Below are positions 51,904 through 60,955 of a stretch of 64,000 nt of DNA, piece after piece. Within the stretch, counting starts at the first letter, position 1. The number at the start of each line of letters is the position of its first letter. This DNA is from Desulfuromonadaceae bacterium. GTDB lineage: Bacteria > Desulfobacterota > Desulfuromonadia > Geobacterales > Pseudopelobacteraceae. The DNA lies in contig JAQUHA010000013.1 of NCBI GenBank assembly GCA_028683855.1, positions 36,841 through 100,840 of the forward strand, written 5' to 3'. Under the pieces are notes generated by a model. The model had not been told where the DNA came from, did no database searches, and saw nothing but the letters and a program-made list of their open reading frames with translations. The translations under genes and the position numbers were made by a program.

Positions 51904-53436
51904 TTATAAACGGAAAAAGCTCCTCAGGCGCTGCAGATAATCTTCCCCACGCTTGGAGATATGATCATTCTTATTATAAGCAGTTACCATGTTTTTCTGG
52001 CTTTTCAGCTCCCTCTCCGCAAGAACGGAACTGATTGTACCCATCAAAGCAGGATTCTCGCGCAGAATAGGCTCCATAATTTCACGGGTTATCTCAGCAA
52101 GCCAGACTTCAGAGGATGCCTTAACTGTAGCGCTCCTTGGTTCACCTGTAAGAAGTGACATTTCCCCAAAGAATGAATCCTGATTTATTGTACCGACGGT
52201 AGTTTCATTAATAATCACCTCAACAGACCCCCTTAGTACAATAAAAAGTGAACTCCCCCTATCCCCCTGACTAACTACAATCTCACTTCCGCCAAAGACT
52301 CTGATCGGTGCTTCTGCAGATAAGGTCTGAAGCGTATCTTCGTTCAGCATGGAGAATATCTCAGAACCTCGAAGATAGTCGGCAATTCGCTCCGAAGAGA
52401 ATTCAAACGGTGGACGGCTTTCGGTCCTGACTATCTGTCTGTGGGGGAACGGGAAACTGTAACCGGCACGATGCACCGCATACCATATCTGGCTGTACAG
52501 ACAATCCTGTACAGGCACTCTCTGAGATGGATCTTTAATACAATATTTCAACTGATAAGTAATACCGCTGTCATTAAATGTAAAAAGCCTGACAATCGGG
52601 AGCGGTTGAGCGAGTACCTGATGATCATCACATATCACTTTAAGAAGAATATTCTTTGCCTTTTCAGGGGGGAGGTCGTAACCAAGCATAACATCAACCT
52701 GCTGTAAAGGCTTCTCCTCAATTTCACTGTTACCGTGAAATGTAACAACGCTCTGCATAATTACACTGTTTGGAACCATCAACAGTTGGTTCTCAGGATT
52801 CTTCAAAGTTGTATAACGAAAACCGACATTTATAATCTCGCCATATATATTTTTTTCCTTTATCGCGATCCAGTTCCCACGCGATAGAAGATCGTCCGAC
52901 TGAATAGAAAACCCTGACAGGGCATTTGTAAGAGTGCTCTGCATAGCAAAAGCTATAGTTGCGGTAATAACAGTTGTAGTGGTTACAATGGCAGAGAGAT
53001 CAATCTTGAAAACCAGGCGCAGAGAAATAATACCAACCGCAAGATAGACCACCAGGCGCACAGAATCGCGCAGAAAAGATGGGACTTCCTTTCTTGTATG
53101 AATACGGAGATAAACATCTATTGTCAGATAATTAACAAGCTTTGCCAGACAGAAAAGCACTACAATCGTCTGAATTCCCTGCAGAAGTGCCTGATAACTT
53201 GGAAGTGTCGACATTGCAAGCTCTGCATACAGAAGGATAAAACCGAAAATTGACAGTTTTATCGGTGCAGTTACGTTGCTGTCAACCTCCTCACCCCTGT
53301 TACGACGGAGAAAGAGCACTACAACAAAGAAGATAAGGACAGAAATCAACACCAATATTCTGTTGATCAGTATAAAATTCAGATCGATAACCGAAACTAC
53401 CGGCGTACCGGAAGCCGCATATACGATTGAGCTCAT
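51904..53436 (-). CDS. MscS-type mechanosensitive channel with cyclic-nucleotide-binding domain
   Basis: 510 aa from ATG 53436, with GGAGGGGG upstream; an in-frame codon 12 codons earlier would overlap pyrD and lacks support. Hydrophobic segments at about 10-40, 60-100 and 115-140, then the MscS pore and beta region (TVITATIAFAMQSTLTNALS, RGNWIAIKEKNIYGEIINVG). C-terminal cNMP-binding domain: FGGSEIVVSQGDRGSSLFIV and SFFGEMSLLTGEPRSATVKA, the phosphate-binding cassette FGEMxLLTGxPRSATV. Osmotic safety channel possibly gated by cyclic nucleotides; ligand is unknown. Confidence 0.9.
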   Translation of the reverse strand: MSSIVYAASGTPVVSVIDLNFILINRILVLISVLIFFVVVLFLRRNRGEEVDSNVTAPIKLSIFGFILLYAELAMSTLPSYQALLQGIQTIVVLFCLAKLVNYLTIDVYLRIHTRKEVPSFLRDSVRLVVYLAVGIISLRLVFKIDLSAIVTTTTVITATIAFAMQSTLTNALSGFSIQSDDLLSRGNWIAIKEKNIYGEIINVGFRYTTLKNPENQLLMVPNSVIMQSVVTFHGNSEIEEKPLQQVDVMLGYDLPPEKAKNILLKVICDDHQVLAQPLPIVRLFTFNDSGITYQLKYCIKDPSQRVPVQDCLYSQIWYAVHRAGYSFPFPHRQIVRTESRPPFEFSSERIADYLRGSEIFSMLNEDTLQTLSAEAPIRVFGGSEIVVSQGDRGSSLFIVLRGSVEVIINETTVGTINQDSFFGEMSLLTGEPRSATVKASSEVWLAEITREIMEPILRENPALMGTISSVLAERELKSQKNMVTAYNKNDHISKRGEDYLQRLRSFFRL

Positions 53437-53452
53437 ATCCGTTCCCCCTCCA

Positions 53453-54367
53453 TCAGGTTTCCAATGCACCAATCATACTTTTAATATCAGCAACCCCGTT
53501 GTCAATAAGCCAGCCCTCCATATCATCCGCAATTTTCTGAGCAGCACCGGGGCTTATGAAACTTGCGGTTCCGACCTGAATAGCAGTTGCACCGGCAAGC
53601 ATAAACTCAAGCGCATCAATCGCATTCATAATTCCGCCAATTCCTATAATCGGCACTTTTACAGCTTTTGCCACCTGCCAGACCATGCGAAGAGCAATCG
53701 GTTTTATAGCCGGACCGGAAAATCCACCGGTGATGTTTGCCAATACCGGGCGGCGTTTATTCAGATCAATAGCCATACCGGTCAGAGTGTTAATAAGCGA
53801 TATTGCATCAGCCCCGGCATCTTCACAGGCTCGTGCCATTAAAACTACATCGGTTACGTTTGGCGAAAGCTTCACAATAAGCGGTTTGGCAGTCACCTTA
53901 CGGCAGGCAGCAACAACCGAGGCGGCACTATCAGGATCTGTACCAAAAACTATGCCGCCATGTTTTACGTTAGGGCATGAAATATTAACCTCCAGACCTG
54001 TAACTTCAGTTATTTCGTCAAGCCTGGAAGCCATTTCGGCATATTCATCAACTGTATTTCCAAAAAAATTCGCAATAACAGGAGTATTTACAGAGCGGAG
54101 ATAAGGAACTTTTTTTGCTATAAACGCGTCAATACCGACATTCTGCAGTCCAATAGCGTTCAGCATACCCCCCGGAGTTTCAACTATGCGTGGCGTTGGA
54201 TTTCCGGCACGTGGTTTAAGAGACAGCCCTTTTGTTACAATAGCACCGATGGCTTCAAGATCAATATATTCGGCAAACTCCTCACCGTAACCAAAAGTAC
54301 CGGATGCAGTCATAACCGGATTACGGAGCTGGATACCGGCAAAATCAACAGTCATATCAGGTTTCAT
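53453..54367 (-). CDS. pyrD: Dihydroorotate dehydrogenase B catalytic subunit
   Basis: 304 aa, class 1[55 protein letters not shown] with the catalytic Cys, and [20 protein letters not shown]. Uses FMN, works with PyrK to pass electrons to NAD+. Lies 3 nt from pyrK. Confidence 0.95.
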   Translation of the reverse strand: MKPDMTVDFAGIQLRNPVMTASGTFGYGEEFAEYIDLEAIGAIVTKGLSLKPRAGNPTPRIVETPGGMLNAIGLQNVGIDAFIAKKVPYLRSVNTPVIANFFGNTVDEYAEMASRLDEITEVTGLEVNISCPNVKHGGIVFGTDPDSAASVVAACRKVTAKPLIVKLSPNVTDVVLMARACEDAGADAISLINTLTGMAIDLNKRRPVLANITGGFSGPAIKPIALRMVWQVAKAVKVPIIGIGGIMNAIDALEFMLAGATAIQVGTASFISPGAAQKIADDMEGWLIDNGVADIKSMIGALET

Positions 54368-54370
54368 TCT

Positions 54371-55189
54371 TTACTCCCTCCACTTCAGTTCGCCAGCCTC
54401 AAAAACCGGCCCTTCAGTACAGACACATCTAAAATCGGGCGTTTCTGACGAATGATTATACCCGGGCGCGACACAACCGAGACAGGCACCAACGCCGCAA
54501 GCCATATAACCTTCAAGGGATACCTGACATTTAATATTTCGCTCCGCAGCAATATTTGCCACGGCACTCAGCATACCTTGAGGTCCACACGCATAAACTG
54601 AAGCGTTTCCCTTTAACTTATCAAGACGCCTCAGCAGAGCCTCAGTAACCAGACCGCACTCACCCAGAGAGCCATCTTCAGTAGCCGTATAGCACTCAAC
54701 GCCAAGCCTTTCAAACTCGGTGATACAGAGTATATCGTCTCTTGTCCTGCCTCCGGCAAAAAGCCTGACCTTTGACTCCTTAACCAGCTCTTTTGCCAGC
54801 AGATAGAGTGGAGCGAGCCCTACCCCACCACCTACTATCAGTTTTTCCTCTTCGACCGCCCCCATATAAAAACCCTTACCAAGGGGGGCAAGCACGTCAA
54901 GCAGGTCTGAACTGTGAAGAGTAGCAAGAAGAGCAGTCCCCTTCCCTACCACCCTGTATAGAATCTCAATATATGGCTGTGCAACACCACCGCTATGAGC
55001 CGGCGTGTATACACCGACATCAAAAATTCCGAACGGACGCCGAAGCAGAGGATCAATTGACCCACTCACGCGCAACATAACGAACTGCCCCGGCTCTGCA
55101 GCAGCACACTCAGCCGGCGCGGTCATACGCATTCTCCAGTAACCGGGCGACACCTCTATATTGGATAAAATCATTGCGGTAAACTGCAT
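54371..55189 (-). CDS. pyrK: Dihydroorotate dehydrogenase electron-transfer subunit
   Basis: 272 aa from ATG 55189 (a start 13 codons upstream lacks family support). FAD/NAD-binding ferredoxin-reductase fold (DPLLRRPFGIFDVG, EKLIVGGGVGLAPLYLLAKE, VYACGPQGMLSAVANIAAER) and [2Fe-2S] cysteines in YMACGVGACLGCVAPGYN ... FRCVCTEGPVF. Partner of PyrD in pyrimidine synthesis. Confidence 0.93.
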   Translation of the reverse strand: MQFTAMILSNIEVSPGYWRMRMTAPAECAAAEPGQFVMLRVSGSIDPLLRRPFGIFDVGVYTPAHSGGVAQPYIEILYRVVGKGTALLATLHSSDLLDVLAPLGKGFYMGAVEEEKLIVGGGVGLAPLYLLAKELVKESKVRLFAGGRTRDDILCITEFERLGVECYTATEDGSLGECGLVTEALLRRLDKLKGNASVYACGPQGMLSAVANIAAERNIKCQVSLEGYMACGVGACLGCVAPGYNHSSETPDFRCVCTEGPVFEAGELKWRE

Positions 55190-55264
55190 TATCTCTTTTC
55201 TCCTCACAGGAATATTTAATAGCAGCATTCAAAAATAATAATGCCTTTATTCTGTTGTTCTATA

Positions 55265-55717
55265 TCACTTCAACACTTTCTCCATCAATAGCGCATCATC
55301 CTTTCCGTCATAATACTTTTGACGTAAACCGGTTGTTACAAAACCGCAGCTATCATAAAGATTTACTGCTGATATATTGGATGAACGAACCTCGAGCGCC
55401 AGAAACTCAGCCCCCTTTTCCCGAACAAAAGAGATGGCATAATCCATAAGCATCCGGGCTACCCCCTCCCCTCTCATTCCAGGATCAACAGCAATGTCAA
55501 GTATCTGCGCCTCTTCAAATAATGACATCAAGCAGATGTAACCGACAACTTTCCCGTTTTGCTCCATTACAAAGGGAAATGAATGAGTAGCAGCTATCTC
55601 ATGCTCAAAGTGCTCCCTCTGCCATGGTGTGTTGAACGACACCCTCTCAATAAGCAGAACCGCGTCAATATCCGCCTGACACATAACTCGTATAAACTGC
55701 GTACCGGTGTTATTCAT
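55265..55717 (-). CDS. rimI: Ribosomal protein S18-alanine N-acetyltransferase
   Basis: 150 aa GNAT. VDPGMRGEGVARMLMDYAIS (acetyl-CoA loop), FLALEVRSSNISAVNLYDSCGF-type motif B and RQKYYDGKDDALLMEKVL tail. Length and layout match RimI. Divergent from marR. Confidence 0.9.
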   Translation of the reverse strand: MNNTGTQFIRVMCQADIDAVLLIERVSFNTPWQREHFEHEIAATHSFPFVMEQNGKVVGYICLMSLFEEAQILDIAVDPGMRGEGVARMLMDYAISFVREKGAEFLALEVRSSNISAVNLYDSCGFVTTGLRQKYYDGKDDALLMEKVLK

Positions 55718-55779
55718 GAAAGCGCATAATAAGCAAACTGAGTGCCGTTGTAAACTGCAATAAAACTATAGCAACACAA

Positions 55780-55807
55780 TTGACAGTATGCTTATTATCT
55801 GTATAGT
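55780..55807 (+). promoter_or_regulatory. Sigma70-type promoter of marR operon
   Basis: TTGACA (55780-55785), 16-bp spacer, TATAGT (55802-55807), 32 bp before the marR ATG. A likely autoregulated promoter of marR-tolC-emrAB. Confidence 0.7.
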
Positions 55808-55839
55808 GACTGAAAGCTAAACAGAGAGGTATATCAGTT

Positions 55840-56283
55840 ATGTATGAAGTAGAAAAGAGCATCGGGTTTCTGCTTTCAAAAGCCTATCAACGTTCATGGG
55901 GACTTCTGCGTGAGGAAATTGAGCCGTATGACCTTACACCGCCCCAGTTTGCACTTCTTGCTTTTCTCTGGCAGCAGGACGGACTGACTCAAGTTGAAAT
56001 TTCCGAAAAAGCGCAGGTTGACCGTTCAACAGTCGGTGGACTTATTGACAGGTTGGAGAAAAGCGGACTTCTTGAACGCCGCCATCATCCTCAGGACCGG
56101 CGAGCCTACAAAATATATCTGACCGAACAGGGGAAAAATCTCGAAAATCCGCTTTCAGATTGTGCCAAACGCTCTTTGGCAACTTTTACGAAGAGACTTA
56201 GTGAGGAGGAAGTTGCCGAATTAAGAAGAGTCCTGGAAATTTTACGCGAAGACAGAGGTATTTATGAATTCCCGTCATGCTAG
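55840..56283 (+). CDS. MarR-family transcriptional regulator
   Basis: 147 aa. Winged-helix HTH: GLTQVEISEKAQVDRSTVGG, LIDRLEKSGLLERRHHPQDR and RAYKIYLTEQGKNL. The RRxHPQDRRAY wing is typical. First gene of the efflux operon; its last 20 nt overlap the outer-membrane gene start, so it probably represses the pump until a ligand binds. Confidence 0.93.
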   Translation: MYEVEKSIGFLLSKAYQRSWGLLREEIEPYDLTPPQFALLAFLWQQDGLTQVEISEKAQVDRSTVGGLIDRLEKSGLLERRHHPQDRRAYKIYLTEQGKNLENPLSDCAKRSLATFTKRLSEEEVAELRRVLEILREDRGIYEFPSC

Positions 56284-57532
56284 TTTTATCGCCGCCTTCT
56301 GCATAGGCATTGCCGCCCAATCCTGGGCTGCTCCGCTATCGCTGAAGGATTGTCTTGAAAAAGCAGGTGACGATAACCCCACGCTGAAAATAGCAGCATG
56401 GGAAAGCAGAATTTTAAAAGAGAACATCCGTAATGCAAAAGCATCAAGATTTCCAAGAGTTGATGCAGACGCCGGATATATTATGCAAAAGGAACCACAG
56501 GCGGTAATAATCGGAGGAGACACAGCCGAAACCCAGGAGCCTGATTTTGCATTTGCAGGGATATCGGCAACTTATACACTTTATGATTTTGGACGGCGCG
56601 AAGCAGGTGTTAAAAAAGCAGAGTCATACACTTATGGAGCCGAAGAGAGTTTTCTCTCAAGCAGAGCTGACGTTGCATTACAGGTAATCGAAGCATATTT
56701 CAACATTCTTGAATCAGACAAGTTACTGCAGCTGACAGACGAAGAGGTTGTCCAGATCACTGAACACCGTAGGATCGCTCAGGCTCTTCTTGATGAGGGT
56801 GTTGTTACACGCAACGATGTTCTTCAGGCGGACGTCAGACTGGCAGCAGCAGTACAGAAACAGTTGCTTGCCGCAAACAGGCTTGAAAACGGATGGCTTC
56901 TCCTCAATTTTCTAACAGGCAGCACCCCCGAGTTCCGCGCTGAACTTGAAGAGAAAACTTCTCTCAACTTTTCGGAAGATGAAGATGATCTTTTGAAAAC
57001 ATCTGATCGACACGACATAATTGCCGAGAAACAGTCACTTAAAGCCAGTGAGTTTGAAATACAGGAAAATCACGAAAACTACCTTCCAGAGATATATGCA
57101 ACTCTTGGAGTGGATTATGTACAGAACAACAAAGTACGTGAACAGGCTATTTACTCTGCCATGCTCGGAATTCGCGTAAACCTGTTTGACGGTTATGCTG
57201 CGGATGCGCTGAAAGAAAGGGCTGTTAAACAGCGATCAAAAAAACAGGATGCGCTAGCAACTCTACAGCAACGTGCCAGACTCGAAATAAGATCGGCTCA
57301 GAATGATGCAAAAGTTGCAAAAAAACTAATCAGGATTGCGGGAGCAGCGATGCAGCAGAGTGATGAAAACCTGCGGATAAATAGAGAGCGGTATGAAGAG
57401 AGAGTCGGCATCGCCTCCGAAGTTCTGGACGCTCAGACTTTAGTCACTGAAAGTAAAACTGATTATTATCGTGCAGTTTATAATTATGAAACCGCAACTG
57501 CACGACTTAGAAAAGCACTCGGAAAATTGTAA
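56264..57532 (+). CDS. TolC-family outer-membrane efflux protein
   Basis: 422 aa. Signal peptide (FIAAFCIGIAAQSWA). Two OEP repeats: LSLKDCLEKAGDDNPTLKIA start, KAEVRLAAAVQ-type and YRAVYNYETATARLRKALGK end. Trimeric outer-membrane duct for the EmrAB-type pump. Overlaps marR by 20 nt. Confidence 0.92.
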   Translation: MNSRHASFIAAFCIGIAAQSWAAPLSLKDCLEKAGDDNPTLKIAAWESRILKENIRNAKASRFPRVDADAGYIMQKEPQAVIIGGDTAETQEPDFAFAGISATYTLYDFGRREAGVKKAESYTYGAEESFLSSRADVALQVIEAYFNILESDKLLQLTDEEVVQITEHRRIAQALLDEGVVTRNDVLQADVRLAAAVQKQLLAANRLENGWLLLNFLTGSTPEFRAELEEKTSLNFSEDEDDLLKTSDRHDIIAEKQSLKASEFEIQENHENYLPEIYATLGVDYVQNNKVREQAIYSAMLGIRVNLFDGYAADALKERAVKQRSKKQDALATLQQRARLEIRSAQNDAKVAKKLIRIAGAAMQQSDENLRINRERYEERVGIASEVLDAQTLVTESKTDYYRAVYNYETATARLRKALGKL

Positions 57533-57550
57533 ATTTTAATGGAGGAATAT

Positions 57551-58636
57551 ATGGCAGAAGATTCAGCAACACCGGAAGCAGCCCCGGTAAGCAATCGTGG
57601 CAAAAGTAAAAAAATAAAGGTGTTACTGTTACTTCTGCTGACTGTAATAGTTTGCACATGGTTTGGAATTAAACTGTTAATCTCAAGCAGAACAGACATA
57701 GAAACTGACAATGCATTCATAGAAGCTCGAATAATCGCGGTATCCTCCAAAATTTCTGGGACGGTCGCCAAAGTCTTTGTAGTTGATAATCAGTTTGTAA
57801 AGAAGGGGGATCTGCTGCTTGAAATTGACCCTTCTGACTATCTCCTGCAAGTTGCAAAAGCAGCAGCCGGCGTCGGGATGGCACAAAACGAGAGTGGAGC
57901 GGAACAGATAAGAGTTGCAGGAGCAGAAGCAGCGCTCCAATCGGCAAAAGCCAGATACGACCAGACAGTAACAGACCAGAATCGAGCGGAAAAATTAGCC
58001 GGACGCGACGTTTTGCCAAAAGAACAGCTTGACCGCGCCATAACAGCGCGAAAAGTCGCAGAGGCTCAGTTTAAAGAGGCTGAAGAGTTTTTAAAACGTG
58101 CAAAAGCAGAAGCCGGTCTTGCGGTAAAATCCGGAGAAAAGGCAAAAATACTTCATCGCAAAGCGGAGCTTGATGAAGCCGAACTTCAGCTGTCATACAC
58201 TAAAATATTTGCTGCAAGAGATGGTTACATAACCAGAAAATCTATTGAGTCAGGTGTAAACATTCAGGCAGGACAGCCACTTATGGCTATCGTGCCGCTC
58301 CGGGAAGCCTGGATAACAGCCAACTATAAAGAGCGGCAGATAACTTATCTTAAACCGGGTCAGAAAGTTAAGTTTACTGTTGATGCATATCCAGGGAAAA
58401 CATTCAGCGGCGAAGTTGACAGTATAATGGCTGGCACAGGCTCTGCGTTTTCTCTGCTGCCACCTGAGAATGCCACAGGCAACTATGTAAAAGTAGTTCA
58501 ACGCGTACCGGTAAAAATCACCATAGAAAAGAGCAGCGACCCTGAACAACTACTGAGAGTCGGAATGAGTGTAATTCCAGTTATCCTGACCGGAAGAACC
58601 GGCAGCGAGGTAATCAGGGAACTTAATCCTTTTTAA
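57551..58636 (+). CDS. emrA: HlyD/EmrA-family membrane-fusion protein
   Basis: 361 aa from ATG 57551, where GGAGG lies 5 nt upstream; a start 4 codons earlier is inside that site. N-terminal TM (about 24-44, KVLLLLLLTVIVCTWFGIKL), biotinyl-lipoyl halves (IIAVSSKISGTVAKVFVVDN; TKIFAARDGYITRKSIESGV), long helical hairpin between them. Links the inner pump to TolC. Stop touches the start of emrB. Confidence 0.9.
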   Translation: MAEDSATPEAAPVSNRGKSKKIKVLLLLLLTVIVCTWFGIKLLISSRTDIETDNAFIEARIIAVSSKISGTVAKVFVVDNQFVKKGDLLLEIDPSDYLLQVAKAAAGVGMAQNESGAEQIRVAGAEAALQSAKARYDQTVTDQNRAEKLAGRDVLPKEQLDRAITARKVAEAQFKEAEEFLKRAKAEAGLAVKSGEKAKILHRKAELDEAELQLSYTKIFAARDGYITRKSIESGVNIQAGQPLMAIVPLREAWITANYKERQITYLKPGQKVKFTVDAYPGKTFSGEVDSIMAGTGSAFSLLPPENATGNYVKVVQRVPVKITIEKSSDPEQLLRVGMSVIPVILTGRTGSEVIRELNPF

Positions 58637-60193
58637 ATGAGCGAAGAGAAAACAATAAATAAATGGCTGATAACCATAACAGTCATGCTCCCCGCAATAA
58701 TGGAGATAATAGACACATCGGTTGCAAATGTGGCACTCCCCCATATGCAGGGGAGCCTTAACTCCGGCGTTGATGAGGTGACCTGGGTCTTAACATCATA
58801 TCTGGTAGCAAATGCCGTTGTTCTACCTATGACCGGTTGGCTTTCACGGGTATTCGGACGCAAACGTTTTCTGATGACCTGCATAGTCATCTTTACTCTG
58901 GCATCACTACTGTGCGGTGCATCCCCCAATCTCACAATGCTGATATTTTTCAGAATACTGCAGGGAGCCGCCGGTGGTGCACTTATACCAATCAGCCAGG
59001 CTATATTGATGGAAACATTCCCCCCTAATCAGCGCGGCATGGCAATGGCTATCTTTGGAGTTGGAGCGATGTTCGGCCCGATAGTCGGACCTGCTCTCGG
59101 TGGCTGGATTACCGACAATATGAGCTGGCGGTGGATATTTTACATAAATCTCCCGATTGGGATAATAGCCATGATAATGTGCGCGTTCTTTATTTTTGAT
59201 CCGGACTATCTGCGCAAAAAAATCGAATCATTCAAAATTGATTACTGGGGGATATTTCTGCTTGTTGCCAGCATGGGGTCGCTGCAGGTAGTTCTGGACA
59301 AAGGGCAGCAGGAGGATTGGTTTAACTCCTCTTTTATAATCTTATTCAGCATAATAACCGTGTTATCTCTGATTGCACTTGTATCGGTTGAGCTGACGCA
59401 CAAACATCCCATTATAAATCTGCGACTCTTCAAGAATGTTTCATTCTCTGCCGGCAACCTTATAATGTTTGTAGTCGGCTTTGCACTTTACAGCTCTATA
59501 ATGCTTATACCGCTGTTTTTACAGACACTTATGGGTTACTCGGCAACAGATGCCGGCATGGTAATGGCACCGGGGGGAGTAGCTACCCTCTTTACCATGC
59601 CTCTTGTCGGAGCGGCATTAGCGAAAAGAGATGGAAGAAAAATCGTATTCATGGGGCTTTTGCTCGGAGCAACCTCAATGTTCATAATGCAGGGATTAAA
59701 CCTGCAAGGAGCTTTCTGGAATTACACCTGGCCGCGAATTGTTCTAGGGGTAGGACTTGCCATGATATTCGTACCTCTCACAACCGTTACTCTGGCATCA
59801 ATATCACGTTCTGAAATGGGTAACGCCACCGGAATGTTTAACCTGCTCCGCAATATCGGCGGCAGTGTCGGCATCGCAATAGCTGCAACTTTACTGACTC
59901 GTTATCAGCAGTTTTATCAGACTTCTCTGGTTGCAAATGTCAACCCGTATAATCCGGTCTGGCAGATGAGCTTTGAAAACATGAAGCGTGGATTAATAAC
60001 TAAAGGGATAAACATCGCACAATCAGACACAACAGCGCTCGGAATAATGTACGGAGTTGTAAGACGTCAGGCAGGCGCACTTGCTTTCAATAGAATCTTT
60101 TTTATTATCGGAATTGCATTTCTGATAATTATTCCACTGCTGTTTCTTCTGAAAAGACCCTCACAGAACGAGGGTGGAGAAATGGGGCATTAG
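58637..60193 (+). CDS. emrB: EmrB/DHA2-family multidrug transporter
   Basis: 518 aa, 14 TM segments. MFS motif A GWLSRVFGRKRFLM, motif C-like VGAMFGPIVGPALGGWITDN and MDTSVANVALPHM-type start (IMEIIDTSVANVALPHMQGS). Starts directly after the emrA stop. Proton-driven inner-membrane pump of the tripartite system. The substrate cannot be predicted. Confidence 0.93.
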   Translation: MSEEKTINKWLITITVMLPAIMEIIDTSVANVALPHMQGSLNSGVDEVTWVLTSYLVANAVVLPMTGWLSRVFGRKRFLMTCIVIFTLASLLCGASPNLTMLIFFRILQGAAGGALIPISQAILMETFPPNQRGMAMAIFGVGAMFGPIVGPALGGWITDNMSWRWIFYINLPIGIIAMIMCAFFIFDPDYLRKKIESFKIDYWGIFLLVASMGSLQVVLDKGQQEDWFNSSFIILFSIITVLSLIALVSVELTHKHPIINLRLFKNVSFSAGNLIMFVVGFALYSSIMLIPLFLQTLMGYSATDAGMVMAPGGVATLFTMPLVGAALAKRDGRKIVFMGLLLGATSMFIMQGLNLQGAFWNYTWPRIVLGVGLAMIFVPLTTVTLASISRSEMGNATGMFNLLRNIGGSVGIAIAATLLTRYQQFYQTSLVANVNPYNPVWQMSFENMKRGLITKGINIAQSDTTALGIMYGVVRRQAGALAFNRIFFIIGIAFLIIIPLLFLLKRPSQNEGGEMGH

Positions 60194-60216
60194 GCGGTAT
60201 TTTTCTATTTTTAAAA

Positions 60217-60822
60217 TTACTCAAGCTGTTTCTCGATTTTTTCACTTCTCTTATCAATAGCTTTCTGAGCAGTATCCCCCCCTTTTTTGATAATCTCAAA
60301 CGCATCGGAAACTTTTTCAGCATATCCTTTAATAAGATAAACGGTTATAGCAGCGAAAAGAGCAACTTTTATTAAAACAGCAATGGAGCGAGGAGCGACT
60401 GAGCTGACAATTTTTCCAATGAAAATAAAAGCTGCTACGGAGACGATCAGAACCGCAATTATTTTAAGAAGGGGAATCTGCCTCGCCAGCCAACCGGTTT
60501 TTAACTCTGAAGGTTCAACGTCACTATCAGGCTCAGAAGTTGTTTTTATCAACTGATCTGGCGATTCAGAAGGCTTGGCAGGAGTATTTCGCACCGCCTT
60601 GTAATTATCATCAATCTTTCTTTGGCTGATCGAACGGCTCTTCTCCAGTTCTCTTTCAGTAATAACCTTAACAGCAGCACGATATCGCTTCGGAATACTC
60701 TTGAAATCATTGGTTATATTTACGACACCATTATCATCGTAATATCTGTAAAACTCAGCATTACAGACAGAGTTTGATAAAATAAGGAGAGTTGCCACAA
60801 GAATCGAACAGAGCAGTTTCAT
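60217..60822 (-). CDS. DUF4124-domain protein with membrane segment
   Basis: 201 aa from ATG 60822 (GGTGAGG upstream). Signal peptide (LLCSILVATLLILSNSVCNA), then the DUF4124 pattern FYRYYDDNGVVNITNDFKSIP, a linker with Lys/Pro/Ser and a hydrophobic region of two segments (LKIIAVLIVSVAAFIFIGKI; IAVLIKVALFAAITVYLIKG). A basic coiled tail ends the protein. Periplasmic role unknown. Convergent with emrB. Confidence 0.8.
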   Translation of the reverse strand: MKLLCSILVATLLILSNSVCNAEFYRYYDDNGVVNITNDFKSIPKRYRAAVKVITERELEKSRSISQRKIDDNYKAVRNTPAKPSESPDQLIKTTSEPDSDVEPSELKTGWLARQIPLLKIIAVLIVSVAAFIFIGKIVSSVAPRSIAVLIKVALFAAITVYLIKGYAEKVSDAFEIIKKGGDTAQKAIDKRSEKIEKQLE

Positions 60823-60899
60823 ACATAGCCTCACCAGAAAAACTTCAAAATTTCACAACAAAACGGTCGTATACTCGAGATTGAAGACATCAAAAAAAG

Positions 60900-60931
60900 A
60901 AAGCCTCCGGAAATAAACAACCGGAGGCTTT
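60900..60931 (-). terminator. Rho-independent terminator of repeat-protein gene
   Basis: AAAGCCTCCGG (60900-60910) and CCGGAGGCTTT (60921-60931) form an 11-bp stem; on the minus strand it is followed by CTTTTTTTGATG. It lies 25 bp after the stop at 60956. Confidence 0.9.
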
Positions 60932-60955
60932 AATTCATATAAGGCAATTTAGTAT

